A stretch of DNA of 24,461 bases from Anaerorhabdus sp036636695 (GCF_036636695.1 NZ_JAVWNW010000022.1); one strand, 5' to 3'. Shown: positions 1 to 7,173, counted from the stretch's first letter. The notes: generated by a model not told the origin, from the letters alone. Made by a program: numbers and translations.

Positions 1-51
1 GCAACCTTTTGATCCGTAGTCAAACGCTCTATCCAGTTGAGCTATGGGCGC
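1..51 (-). tRNA. tRNA-Arg (anticodon ACG), 3' part cut by window edge
   Basis: Read on the minus strand, the sequence starts GCGCCCA at 51, continues with a D arm (GCTC...GAGC) and an anticodon arm TTTGA / TCAAA around the loop CTACGGA, giving anticodon ACG (Arg, CGN codons after A34 editing). The variable region and first T-arm bases follow, and the window ends before the T loop and acceptor 3' strand. It is transcribed from the promoter at 90-118. Confidence 0.93.
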
Positions 52-63
52 ATTTTTTAAACA

Positions 64-110
64 TGTCCTGTAATTTACAGTGCTATATTATAATAGCAAA
101 CTACAGGACA
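64..110. repeat. Inverted repeat framing the tRNA-Arg promoter
   Basis: TGTCCTGTA at 64-72 and TACAGGACA at 102-110 are exact inverted copies of 9 bp. Inside them lie GCTAT (82-86) and ATAGC (93-97), and CTGTAATTTACAG at 68-80 is a separate 13-bp palindrome. The dyad encloses the -10 box of the tRNA-Arg promoter. It could be a protein site, or a weak hairpin acting on copA read-through. It has no U tract, so it is not a standard terminator. Confidence 0.5.
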
Positions 111-118
111 AATTGCAA
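90..118 (-). promoter_or_regulatory. Promoter of tRNA-Arg
   Basis: On the minus strand TTGCAA (113-118) is followed after 17 bases by TATTAT (90-95), overlapping TATAAT two bases on. The start of tRNA-Arg is about 39 bases downstream. Spacing and boxes fit a vegetative sigma-A promoter. Confidence 0.6.
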
Positions 119-197
119 CATTAAATTACAAAAGAATAAAATAAATATTTATATCCCTTAATAATGTGAATAAACACCAATGCATCTTCCAAAAATA

Positions 198-2660
198 CTA
201 CTTCATCGGTTTAAATCGCTTCAATCTTAATGCATTCGCTAATACTGATACGGATGACAGACTCATTGCAGCAGCGGCAAAGACAGGATTCAATAATGGT
301 CCTCCAAATGCATAAATTACACCCGCAGCAAGTGGTATACCTGCGATGTTGTAAGCGAAAGCCCAAAATAAGTTTTGTTTAATATTTTTAATTGTGCTCT
401 TTGATAATTGAATCGCTGTTGGTACATCCATAAGATTACTATGCATTAAAACAATATCAGCACTTTCTATCGCAACATCTGTACCACTTCCAATAGCGAT
501 ACCAATATTTGCTTGTGCCAATGCTGGGGCATCATTGATACCATCTCCAACCATTGCAACTTTTTTACCTTCGCTTTGAATCTTCTTAACTTCATTTGCT
601 TTATCTTGTGGCAACACTTCTGATAACACTCGAGTAATACCTACTTGTTTTGCGATTGCATCCGCAGTACGAGAATTGTCACCTGTAATCATTGCAACTT
701 CAATTCCCATTTTCTTTAATTGGGTAATGGCTGAAATACTACTTTCTTTAATAACATCTGCCACTGCAATAATTCCAGCTATCTTGTGATCAATTGCGAT
801 AAACATCGGAGTTTTTCCTTCAGTAGCCAGACGTTTCCCTATTTCATCAAATTCTTCAATTGAAATTGTTTCTTCTGTCATGAGTTTCAAATTCCCAGCC
901 AGTAATTCTTTACCTTCTATTTGAACTTTTATACCACGTCCAGGGAGCGCTTCAAATTGTTCAATTGCTAAGAAAGATAATTGCTTATTCTCTGCTTCTT
1001 TTACAATTGCATCTCCTAATGGATGTTCACTTCCCTTTTCAGCAGAAGCAACTAATTGAAGTAATTTATTAGAATCTATCCAATCAGTTGTTAAAATATC
1101 TGTTACTTCTGGTTTCCCTTCTGTGATTGTACCTGTTTTATCAAATACAATAACTTGAATTTGATAAGCTGCTTCTAATGCTTCACCACTTTTGATTAAG
1201 ATTCCGTTCTCTGCACCCTTACCTGTTCCTACCATAATTGCTGTAGGTGTAGCTAAGCCCAGTGCACAAGGACAAGCAATAACTAGAACAGATATGAAGA
1301 TTGTTAATGAGAAGACAAAGTCTTTACCTGCCAACATCCATATAACAAATGCCGCTAATGCAATCAAAAATACAATTGGCACAAAATAACCTGATACGAT
1401 ATCAGCGAGTTTAGCAATTGGTGCTTTTGTACTTTGCGCTTCTTCTACAAGTTTGATAATTTGTGCTAATGCCGTGTCACTGCCAACTTTAGTCGCTTTG
1501 AATTTCAACATTCCATTTTTATTAATAGAAGCAGCGAAAACTTTATCACCCTGCTTCTTTTCAACCGGTATACTTTCACCCGTTAACATTGATTCATCAA
1601 TGGATGAATTTCCTTCTTCAACAAGTCCATCCACAGGAATTTTGCTTCCAGGTTTAGCTAAAACAATGTCCCCAACTAACACTTCGTCAATTGGTGTTTC
1701 TATTTCTTGGTTATCTTTAATAATAATTGCTGTCTTAGGTGCAAGACCCATAAGTTTCTTGATAGCCTCACTTGTTTTACCCTTTGATACTGCTTCAAGT
1801 GATTTACCTAATAAGATTAACGTTATAATTACACCTGCTGTTTCAAAATATAACCCTTCAATAAAATGGTGATTCCCTTGAATGATTTGAACTGTTGAAT
1901 ACAAGCTGTATAAACACGCTGCAGTTGTTCCCATTGCAATTAGACTATCCATGTTTGGTGAACGTAGCCATAGCGCTTTAAATCCTACAGTGTAGAACCG
2001 GTAACCCGCAATTAAAATTGGTATTGTCAATCCAATTTGAAGTAATGCGAAATTAACAGGATTGTGCATTGGATCAATAAACTGAGGTAAAGGTAACTTT
2101 ACTCCTGGAATCATATGTCCCATTGCGACATATAAAAGTGGAACTGTAAATACCGCTGCAACAATGAATTTCGTCCACAAAACTTTTATTTCTTTTTCTT
2201 TACGTGCTTTATCTTCATCGACAGTGTTCTTGTTTTCAATTTCTTCCCAAGCATAGCCGGCTTTTTCTACGCCTTGGCGTACTGCGGCCTTGTTTGTTTT
2301 GGAAGAATCAATTTCACAACTTAGTTTTTCAGTTGCAAGATTAACTCGTACATTTGTTACTCCATCAATTTTTCCAACTGTTTTTTCAATAGCACCAGCA
2401 CATGCTGCACATGTCATTCCTTTTATTTTCAGTGTATATGGTTTATTTTCTAAAACTTCTAGTGCTTTGTATCCTGCTTTATCAACAGCATTCGAAATAT
2501 CATTTGATGAAATTTTATTTTCATCAAACTCAACATTCATTTTCTCTGTCGCTAAATTTACCGTAACGGATGATACACCCTCTACTTTGCCCACAACCTT
2601 TTCAATTCGTGCTGCACATGAGGCACATGTCATTCCCTCTATATTAAATATTTTTTTCAT
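198..2660 (-). CDS. copA: Copper-exporting P1B-type ATPase CopA
   Basis: This 820-residue inner-membrane pump most likely exports Cu(I). Two N-terminal HMA domains carry GMTCxxC motifs (Cys12/Cys15 and Cys84/Cys87). The core has all P-type motifs: TGES 360-363, CPC 463-465 in the transport helix, DKTGT with phosphorylated Asp507, SEHPLG 544-549, TGD 659-661 and GDGINDAP 705-712. Tyr770-Asn771 and the M799-xx-SS pattern in the last helices are the further Cu(I) ligands of the CopA subgroup, which argues against a Zn/Cd pump. The start has a perfect ribosome site (AAGGAGG, 5-base spacer). It is the last gene of the operon, 9 bp after the CupA-like gene. No clear terminator follows before tRNA-Arg. 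Family and copper specificity are secure on motifs; the export direction is family knowledge. Confidence 0.97.
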   Translation of the reverse strand: MKKIFNIEGMTCASCAARIEKVVGKVEGVSSVTVNLATEKMNVEFDENKISSNDISNAVDKAGYKALEVLENKPYTLKIKGMTCAACAGAIEKTVGKIDGVTNVRVNLATEKLSCEIDSSKTNKAAVRQGVEKAGYAWEEIENKNTVDEDKARKEKEIKVLWTKFIVAAVFTVPLLYVAMGHMIPGVKLPLPQFIDPMHNPVNFALLQIGLTIPILIAGYRFYTVGFKALWLRSPNMDSLIAMGTTAACLYSLYSTVQIIQGNHHFIEGLYFETAGVIITLILLGKSLEAVSKGKTSEAIKKLMGLAPKTAIIIKDNQEIETPIDEVLVGDIVLAKPGSKIPVDGLVEEGNSSIDESMLTGESIPVEKKQGDKVFAASINKNGMLKFKATKVGSDTALAQIIKLVEEAQSTKAPIAKLADIVSGYFVPIVFLIALAAFVIWMLAGKDFVFSLTIFISVLVIACPCALGLATPTAIMVGTGKGAENGILIKSGEALEAAYQIQVIVFDKTGTITEGKPEVTDILTTDWIDSNKLLQLVASAEKGSEHPLGDAIVKEAENKQLSFLAIEQFEALPGRGIKVQIEGKELLAGNLKLMTEETISIEEFDEIGKRLATEGKTPMFIAIDHKIAGIIAVADVIKESSISAITQLKKMGIEVAMITGDNSRTADAIAKQVGITRVLSEVLPQDKANEVKKIQSEGKKVAMVGDGINDAPALAQANIGIAIGSGTDVAIESADIVLMHSNLMDVPTAIQLSKSTIKNIKQNLFWAFAYNIAGIPLAAGVIYAFGGPLLNPVFAAAAMSLSSVSVLANALRLKRFKPMK

Positions 2661-2669
2661 AATTCCTCC

Positions 2670-3191
2670 TTAGTCTCCACAACAGCTTCCACGATTAGTT
2701 CTTGCTTGATTAGAAAGTTGTTGTTGAACTTCTTCTAAATCTATTTCATTCAAATCGTCAACGACAACAATATTACTTCTTATCATCCCCATCCAACATT
2801 GATAGTCAATGATATCTACTTCATTCGGTATAAACTCAATTTTATTTTCACCGATACTAAATTCATGTTGTATTTGAAAATCTGGGATATAAAACAAATT
2901 ATTACATGATGTCAAATTTTCTTCTTCAACATTCACAATCCATTCCACAGGTACATTTTTTTCTACCACAAGAATCGGATAGCCATAATAGCTCAACTCT
3001 GTTTCAATGACTTGTTTATCATTGTTGCGTGTTGCAACAACGATGTCTTGAGTAAGATTTTGAACATTTTGAATTCCATAAGAAATTGTTTCACTTTCTG
3101 TTTTAACAACATTGGGTTCACCTTTAATTATTACAAACCCTGTCCCTAATACAACAACAATGCCCAAAACTATACCTAATATTTTTTTCAT
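2670..3191 (-). CDS. CupA-like membrane-anchored cupredoxin, probable Cu(I) chaperone
   Basis: The 173-residue protein has one N-terminal membrane helix (about 4-22) with no lipobox, a linker, and a cupredoxin-like beta domain (about 65-145). Cys96 (in CNN) and the C132-W-M134-G-M136 cluster match the C...CxMxM arrangement known for pneumococcal CupA, the anchored chaperone that hands Cu(I) to CopA; no His ligand is seen, so this is not a blue-copper electron carrier. The tail ends in an additional Cys170-Cys171 pair. It lies 18 bp after the fusion gene and 9 bp before copA, the right setting for delivering copper to the pump. The same domain is repeated at the end of the upstream neighbour. 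Similarity to CupA is judged from motif, topology and context, not from an alignment search. A GGAGAAG ribosome site supports the start. Confidence 0.75.
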   Translation of the reverse strand: MKKILGIVLGIVVVLGTGFVIIKGEPNVVKTESETISYGIQNVQNLTQDIVVATRNNDKQVIETELSYYGYPILVVEKNVPVEWIVNVEEENLTSCNNLFYIPDFQIQHEFSIGENKIEFIPNEVDIIDYQCWMGMIRSNIVVVDDLNEIDLEEVQQQLSNQARTNRGSCCGD

Positions 3192-3209
3192 AATTGAACT
3201 TCTCCTTCA

Positions 3210-4508
3210 TTATTTTGTTACCGTGATACTACTTCGAATCATATTCATCCAACAACTATAAGGAAATATACCAGCTTCAGTGGGTGTAAATTCTACCCAG
3301 TTATCTCCTTCTTGAAGTTTTATTCGAATTCCATATTCGGGGATTACCACTTCATTATTGCAACCATTTAATACTCCTTCTTTTACAAGAAGGTTAAATT
3401 TTACAGGAATATTTTCTTTAACCGTAATTGGGCTATATGAACGTGATCCAACTTCAATTTCAACAATTTGGACATTATCAATAAGACTTGATTGATTTCC
3501 ATTTACTTCGGTACCAAATGCTAAGAATCCTGACATACTAATTCCTGTATTAATCATTCCTAGTCCAAGAAGTACAACTAATGCAGCACTTATCTTCATC
3601 ATTGTTGCGGTTGATTTTTTAGAGAGCATCGTTCCTAAAAAGCCAAATCCAAACATCAATGGTAATGTTCCTAAACTAAACACAAACATTGATAATGCCC
3701 CTTGGACTAAACTACCTGTAGATAATGCGAATAACTGCATCGATTGTAAAGGCCCACATGGCATTAATCCATTCAACAGGCCGATATAGAATGGACTGTT
3801 GTTTTTCTTCTTTAGTGTTGTGTTCCACGATTTTGGCATGAATACACTCAGCCTTTTTAAAGCAGGAAAAACATTCAGCATATTCAGTCCCATGATAATC
3901 ATAAATACACCAGCAAACAGTGCTACAGCACCTCTAGCAACACCATTAATACTAACAACTGAACCAAGTAGACCAACTAATCCTCCCAACACTGTATAAG
4001 ATATGACACGTCCCACGTTATAGAGTAAATTTGATTTTAGTTTTTCGTTACTAGAACTATTTTCAGTAACCAAACACTGTGATAGATTTATTCCCCCACA
4101 CATTCCAACACAATGTACTGAAGTAAGTAATCCCACAACAAACAAGGTAATTAAACTCATTCCTTCTTTTGCTTTTGGAAAGAAATTAAAAAATTCAAAG
4201 ATTTCAAAATGATTAAGTAATACATATCCACCTAAAAGTACAATGAAAATCACTAACAACTGTGGACCTTTTGTTTTCTCTTGCTTGGTTTCTGCAACTA
4301 GGTAATCTAATTTTTTAATTTCTTTTTTTATTTTTTCAAAGGATAGTAAATTCTCATCATAAGTAATTCTTACATTACCTTGTTGATAACTTACATTTAC
4401 AGATTTAACGCCTTCTGTTTTCTTTAACGCTTCTTCAATCTTCAATGCACAATGTCCACATGTCATACCAAGAATCGTAATTTTCTTTGTAACTAATTTC
4501 TTTCCCAT
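3210..4508 (-). CDS. HMA / DsbD-like (TauE-SafE, UreH-type) membrane domain / cupredoxin fusion
   Basis: This 432-residue protein joins three modules. Residues 8-72 are an HMA domain with GMTCGHC (Cys17, His19, Cys20). Residues about 83-330 hold roughly seven membrane helices of the DsbD_2/UreH-like type often labelled sulfite exporter TauE/SafE; the paired HCVGMCGG (132-139) and MPCGP (249-253) motifs place conserved cysteines in two helices. Residues about 345-432 are a cupredoxin domain with Cys383 (CNN) and C419-W-M421-N-M423, a close paralogue of the domain in the next gene. The likely role is handling copper at the membrane together with CupA-like protein and CopA. Whether copper, thiols or electrons cross the membrane cannot be said. 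It is first in the cop operon, with GGAGG five bases before ATG. The label sulfite exporter would mislead here. Confidence 0.8.
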   Translation of the reverse strand: MGKKLVTKKITILGMTCGHCALKIEEALKKTEGVKSVNVSYQQGNVRITYDENLLSFEKIKKEIKKLDYLVAETKQEKTKGPQLLVIFIVLLGGYVLLNHFEIFEFFNFFPKAKEGMSLITLFVVGLLTSVHCVGMCGGINLSQCLVTENSSSNEKLKSNLLYNVGRVISYTVLGGLVGLLGSVVSINGVARGAVALFAGVFMIIMGLNMLNVFPALKRLSVFMPKSWNTTLKKKNNSPFYIGLLNGLMPCGPLQSMQLFALSTGSLVQGALSMFVFSLGTLPLMFGFGFLGTMLSKKSTATMMKISAALVVLLGLGMINTGISMSGFLAFGTEVNGNQSSLIDNVQIVEIEVGSRSYSPITVKENIPVKFNLLVKEGVLNGCNNEVVIPEYGIRIKLQEGDNWVEFTPTEAGIFPYSCWMNMIRSSITVTK

Positions 4509-4549
4509 ACTTACCTCCAGTTGAAGACTAGATAACTTTATCTTTTATT

Positions 4550-4566
4550 TGTGGAGATTATATGAA
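4550..4566 (-). promoter_or_regulatory. cop operon promoter element (-10 region) shared with the two-component operon
   Basis: Read on the minus strand this is TTCATATAATCTCCACA, containing a perfect TATAAT. It differs at one of 17 positions from the element at 6711-6727. No good -35 box lies 17 bases upstream; that place is taken by the dyad at 4569-4593. This suggests a promoter that depends on an activator. The start codon of the fusion gene is 41 bases downstream. Confidence 0.65.
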
Positions 4567-4568
4567 GA

Positions 4569-4593
4569 AAATCTCGAATTTTTTTCGAGATTT
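4569..4593 (-). terminator. Hairpin between kinase gene and cop operon
   Basis: A 10-bp stem (AAATCTCGAA / TTCGAGATTT) with a 5-base loop begins directly after the kinase stop codon and is followed on the minus strand by TTTTCTTC. It looks like an intrinsic terminator for the two-component operon. The same dyad covers the -35 region of the cop promoter, so it may also, or instead, be an operator. Confidence 0.55.
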
Positions 4594-5979
4594 CTATTTT
4601 GGTAAATTTATTATGAATGTTGTTCCTTTATTTAATTCACTATCTACTTTAATATCCCCACCGTGATTTAGAATAATTGTTCTAACAACCGATAGTCCAA
4701 TACCTGAACCACCTGTTTTTCTACTTCTTGATATATCTGTACGATATAGATGTTCAAAAATTAAAGGTATTTCTTCTTCCGCAATTCCTATTCCTGTATC
4801 TGATATTATAAGTTGTATCATTTCTTTATGATCAACAAGTTGTATTTTAATTTTTCCATTATTATCAGTATATTTAATAGCATTAGACATTAAATTAGAA
4901 ATTACACTTCCGATTTGATCATGATCGGCAACAATTTCACTTTGTACCAAATTCATAGAAACATCAATCTTCTTTTCTTCACATTGCATTTCAAAAGTTG
5001 TTACAACTTGAACAATCAAATTTTTTAAATCAAATTTTGTTTTATTTAATGTCTTATCATCACTTTCTAATTCTACAAGTTTATCGATTTGATTAACCAT
5101 TCTTGAAAGACGTAGTATTTCTTGTCGAATATTTTCTAGTCTTTCTGGAGTTGCATCAAAGATACCATCAATAATTCCTTCAATCGTTGACTGGATTGCT
5201 GCTAGTGGTGTTCTAAATTCATGTGCATAGTTATTTGCCATTCTTTTTTTCAAATTTTGTTGTGCATCCAATGTAACTGCAAGTGCATTTACACTATTTA
5301 TAAGTCCCTGAATTTCAGTTGTTGTTGAATGAATATCTATTCTACAATCACAATGTCCTTTTTCTATTTCTTTAGCTTTCATTGTTACTTCTTGTATTGG
5401 CTTTGATAATCGGTTTGCCATAAAATATCCAATCAGAATTGCAACTGCAAGGAAAACAAATGCAATTGCGACAAATAAATTATTAAGAATATCCATAAAG
5501 CGGATATCCGCATCCAGTAAATAGTAAGGACCATAATATCCTAATGTAACCGTACCATAAAGAATTCCTTCATTTTCTATAGTGTATTGTTTCTCAACAT
5601 ACTCACCTTTAAATCCTGGATATCGGCTTTGCATTGTTTTCTCCATTGCACTAATCATATCTTCACAACGCATTTGATCATAACAACTCATGCAAAAAAT
5701 TTCATGATTTTGATTATCTCTAATCATTAAAATTAAACCATCATTGAATGCTTTTTGCCCCAATGCAATAAATCCTTCTGGTGTTAGTTGTTTATCTTGT
5801 TCCAATTCAGTTTTCACCGCATCCACATAGGATAGGTTTTTTTCTTCTTGTTTTTGAAGAATATATTGATTAAATTGTTTTTCCAATAATACATTAGAAA
5901 CAATTAAAAGTGCCATTACTAACAATAAAGATAATGCTGTATAGGACAAAATAAGTTTTACTTTTAAACTCATCTTCAT
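4594..5979 (-). CDS. Sensor histidine kinase, probable copper sensor
   Basis: The 461-residue kinase has membrane helices at about 8-32 and 163-187, which enclose an extracytoplasmic loop of about 130 residues. That loop carries a dense thiol/thioether cluster: Cys96, Met97, Cys99, Met103, Cys105, Met108, Met112 and Met116, well suited to Cu(I). A HAMP segment (about 188-238), the HisKA H-box with phospho-acceptor His253 (AHEFRTP), N-box Asn366, G1 box DTGIGI (394-399) and G2 box GGSGIGLS (423-430) complete an intact kinase. A second Cys pair (Cys210, Cys212) sits in HAMP. Its ATG overlaps the regulator stop codon by 4 bp (ATGA), so the two are coupled. The copper role is inferred from the loop and from the cop operon directly downstream with a matching promoter. 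Confidence 0.9.
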   Translation of the reverse strand: MKMSLKVKLILSYTALSLLLVMALLIVSNVLLEKQFNQYILQKQEEKNLSYVDAVKTELEQDKQLTPEGFIALGQKAFNDGLILMIRDNQNHEIFCMSCYDQMRCEDMISAMEKTMQSRYPGFKGEYVEKQYTIENEGILYGTVTLGYYGPYYLLDADIRFMDILNNLFVAIAFVFLAVAILIGYFMANRLSKPIQEVTMKAKEIEKGHCDCRIDIHSTTTEIQGLINSVNALAVTLDAQQNLKKRMANNYAHEFRTPLAAIQSTIEGIIDGIFDATPERLENIRQEILRLSRMVNQIDKLVELESDDKTLNKTKFDLKNLIVQVVTTFEMQCEEKKIDVSMNLVQSEIVADHDQIGSVISNLMSNAIKYTDNNGKIKIQLVDHKEMIQLIISDTGIGIAEEEIPLIFEHLYRTDISRSRKTGGSGIGLSVVRTIILNHGGDIKVDSELNKGTTFIINLPK

Positions 5980-6677
5980 CGTCTTTCTCCATTGAATTTA
6001 TATCCAACACCTCTTACTGTTACAATATATATAGGGTTAGTAGAATCCGTTTCTATTTTACTTCTAAGATTTTTAATATGTGAATCAATCGTTCGATCAA
6101 AACCATCAAAGTCAGAGTTAAAAGCATATTGTATTAGTTCATCACGTGTATATGTTCTATTTGGTGTCTTTGCCATTGTCGTCAGCAATTTATATTCACT
6201 TTGTGTCAAACTAACACGTTCATCTTTTTTAAATACTTCCACGGCATCTAAGTCAATTTTTAAATCATTCGCATTGAATTCAATAATATTTTTCTTAAAA
6301 GAGTCATTTTTTAATGTTCTACGAAATAAGCTTTGTACTCTTGCGACTAATTCTCTAGGACTAAATGGTTTTGTTATGTAATCATCAGCTCCAAGATTCA
6401 ATCCATCAACAATATGATCTTCTGAACTTTTTGCCGTCATCATAATAATTGGTATTCTTGATTCACTACGAATAATTTTACAAATTTCTTCGCCAGAATA
6501 TCCCGGTAGCATCAAGTCCAAAAGAACCATATCTGGTTTATTTTGTCGAAAATAATCAACGGCTAGATTTCCATTATCCGCCCAAATTACTTCATATTCA
6601 TTTTTTTCAAGATAGGCAATTACTGCTTCCGCAATTGTTTTCTCATCTTCAACAACTAGTATTTTTGATTTGCTCAT
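5976..6677 (-). CDS. OmpR/PhoB-family response regulator, probable cop regulator
   Basis: The 233-residue protein has a receiver domain (3-118) with acidic pocket Glu10/Asp11, phospho-acceptor Asp54, Thr81 and Lys103, followed by a winged-helix DNA-binding domain (about 130-230) ending in the usual RGVGYKF motif. It is the first gene of the two-component pair. It probably binds the element present both in front of its own gene (6711-6727) and in front of the cop operon (4550-4566), giving autoregulation plus control of copper resistance. This resembles CopR/CusR-type systems functionally, but the exact family name cannot be fixed by eye. The ATG is 33 bases downstream of the shared element, with an AGGATG ribosome site. 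Confidence 0.9.
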   Translation of the reverse strand: MSKSKILVVEDEKTIAEAVIAYLEKNEYEVIWADNGNLAVDYFRQNKPDMVLLDLMLPGYSGEEICKIIRSESRIPIIMMTAKSSEDHIVDGLNLGADDYITKPFSPRELVARVQSLFRRTLKNDSFKKNIIEFNANDLKIDLDAVEVFKKDERVSLTQSEYKLLTTMAKTPNRTYTRDELIQYAFNSDFDGFDRTIDSHIKNLRSKIETDSTNPIYIVTVRGVGYKFNGERR

Positions 6678-6710
6678 TTCATCACATCCTATATATTAAT
6701 ATCAATTTAG

Positions 6711-6727
6711 TGTGGAGATTGTATGAA
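6711..6727 (-). promoter_or_regulatory. Promoter element of the two-component operon, twin of the cop element
   Basis: Minus strand TTCATACAATCTCCACA, with TACAAT as the -10 box and no recognisable -35 box. Sixteen of 17 bases match the element before the cop operon at 4550-4566, and the distance to the start codon is similar (33 versus 41 bases). Outside these 17 bases the two upstream regions diverge, so conservation by selection is more likely than simple duplication. Confidence 0.65.
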
Positions 6728-7045
6728 TTCTTTTTAAAAATATAGTATTTACTTCTCTATGTAAAGCAATATGAATTTACTTAAATGACAAAAAATAGAT
6801 ATTCATCTTCCCTTTTCAAATGGTGACTATCCATTCACAAACTATGTAACATTATTCTATGCACTATTACACTCACTCAAAAAAATCATTTCACTTTTAT
6901 CAACGTTTACATTCCTTTTAATTGTTCAAAAATCAGGAAAAATTAAAATTTAATACTACTCACCAATAAAAAATATCATAATTAATTACCAACCTTTTTC
7001 GAACAATCAATAGAAAGAGGTAAATCACTCGCATTTTTAGTTTTA
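6728..7045. other. AT-rich intergenic stretch without a gene
   Basis: No open frame with a ribosome site is visible on either strand. The minus side near 6728-6777 holds TTTAC/GTAAA half-sites that may belong to the regulator promoter. A long imperfect inverted repeat (6921-6932 with 6995-7007) occupies the middle. I recognise no riboswitch, T-box or small RNA. Confidence 0.5.
6921..7007. repeat. Imperfect inverted repeat, 12 of 13 bases, enclosing 62 bp
   Basis: ATTGTTCAAAAA at 6921-6932 is mirrored by TTTTTCGAACAAT at 6995-7007, with one extra base in the right arm. The 87-bp unit is AT-rich and has no coding content. It could be the ends of a decayed miniature element or chance in AT-rich DNA. 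No flanking target duplication was recognised. Confidence 0.3.
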
Positions 7046-7084
7046 TGCTATTATTTAAATAAGGAGAATGCAAGGTATTATAAT
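7046..7084 (+). promoter_or_regulatory. Possible promoter region of the amidohydrolase gene
   Basis: TGCTATTAT at 7046-7054 is an extended -10 box. A second TATAAT at 7079-7084 lies between inverted copies ATGCAA (7068-7073) and TTGCAT (7084-7089). Neither has a convincing -35 box, so which is used is open. The untranslated leader would be about 85 to 115 bases. Confidence 0.35.
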
Positions 7085-7117
7085 TGCATAAATGTCAAAA
7101 AAAAACAAAGAAATAAG

Positions 7118-7137
7118 ATGTAAATACATTGATTGTA
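7118..7137 (+). promoter_or_regulatory. Possible operator upstream of the amidohydrolase gene
   Basis: ATGTAAATACAT (7118-7129) is a palindrome with 5-bp arms and a 2-base centre, and a further TGTA follows at 7134-7137, so TGTA/TACA half-sites alternate three times. It lies between the candidate promoter and the ribosome site, where a repressor could act. No regulator gene is adjacent. Confidence 0.3.
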
Positions 7138-7173
7138 CTTATTCATTAAACAAATTATTTGAAGGGAGAAAAT

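Noticed and set aside
68..80. CopY-type cop box near the copper operon
   Set aside because: The palindrome reads TGTA...TACA, the reverse order of the TACAnnTGTA box, and lies at the end of the operon next to the tRNA promoter. No copY gene is present.
1453..1872. Plus-strand open frame of 139 codons inside copA
   Set aside because: It is antisense to the conserved core of the ATPase, has no ribosome site and no recognisable domain. The same holds for 1192-1389 and 2290-2673.
3210..4508. Annotation of the fusion protein as a sulfite exporter
   Set aside because: The membrane part belongs to the wide DsbD_2/UreH/SafE group, but the HMA and cupredoxin ends and the operon indicate copper, not sulfite.
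7068..7091. Mini open frame MQGIIIA after AAGGAG, as a leader peptide
   Set aside because: The spacing from AAGGAG to ATG is only one base and the frame has no codon bias typical of attenuators. It is more likely part of the promoter region.
7125..7137. TACA-N5-TGTA as a cop box before the amidohydrolase
   Set aside because: The spacing is 5 and not 2, and the gene has no link to copper. It was kept only as a generic operator candidate.
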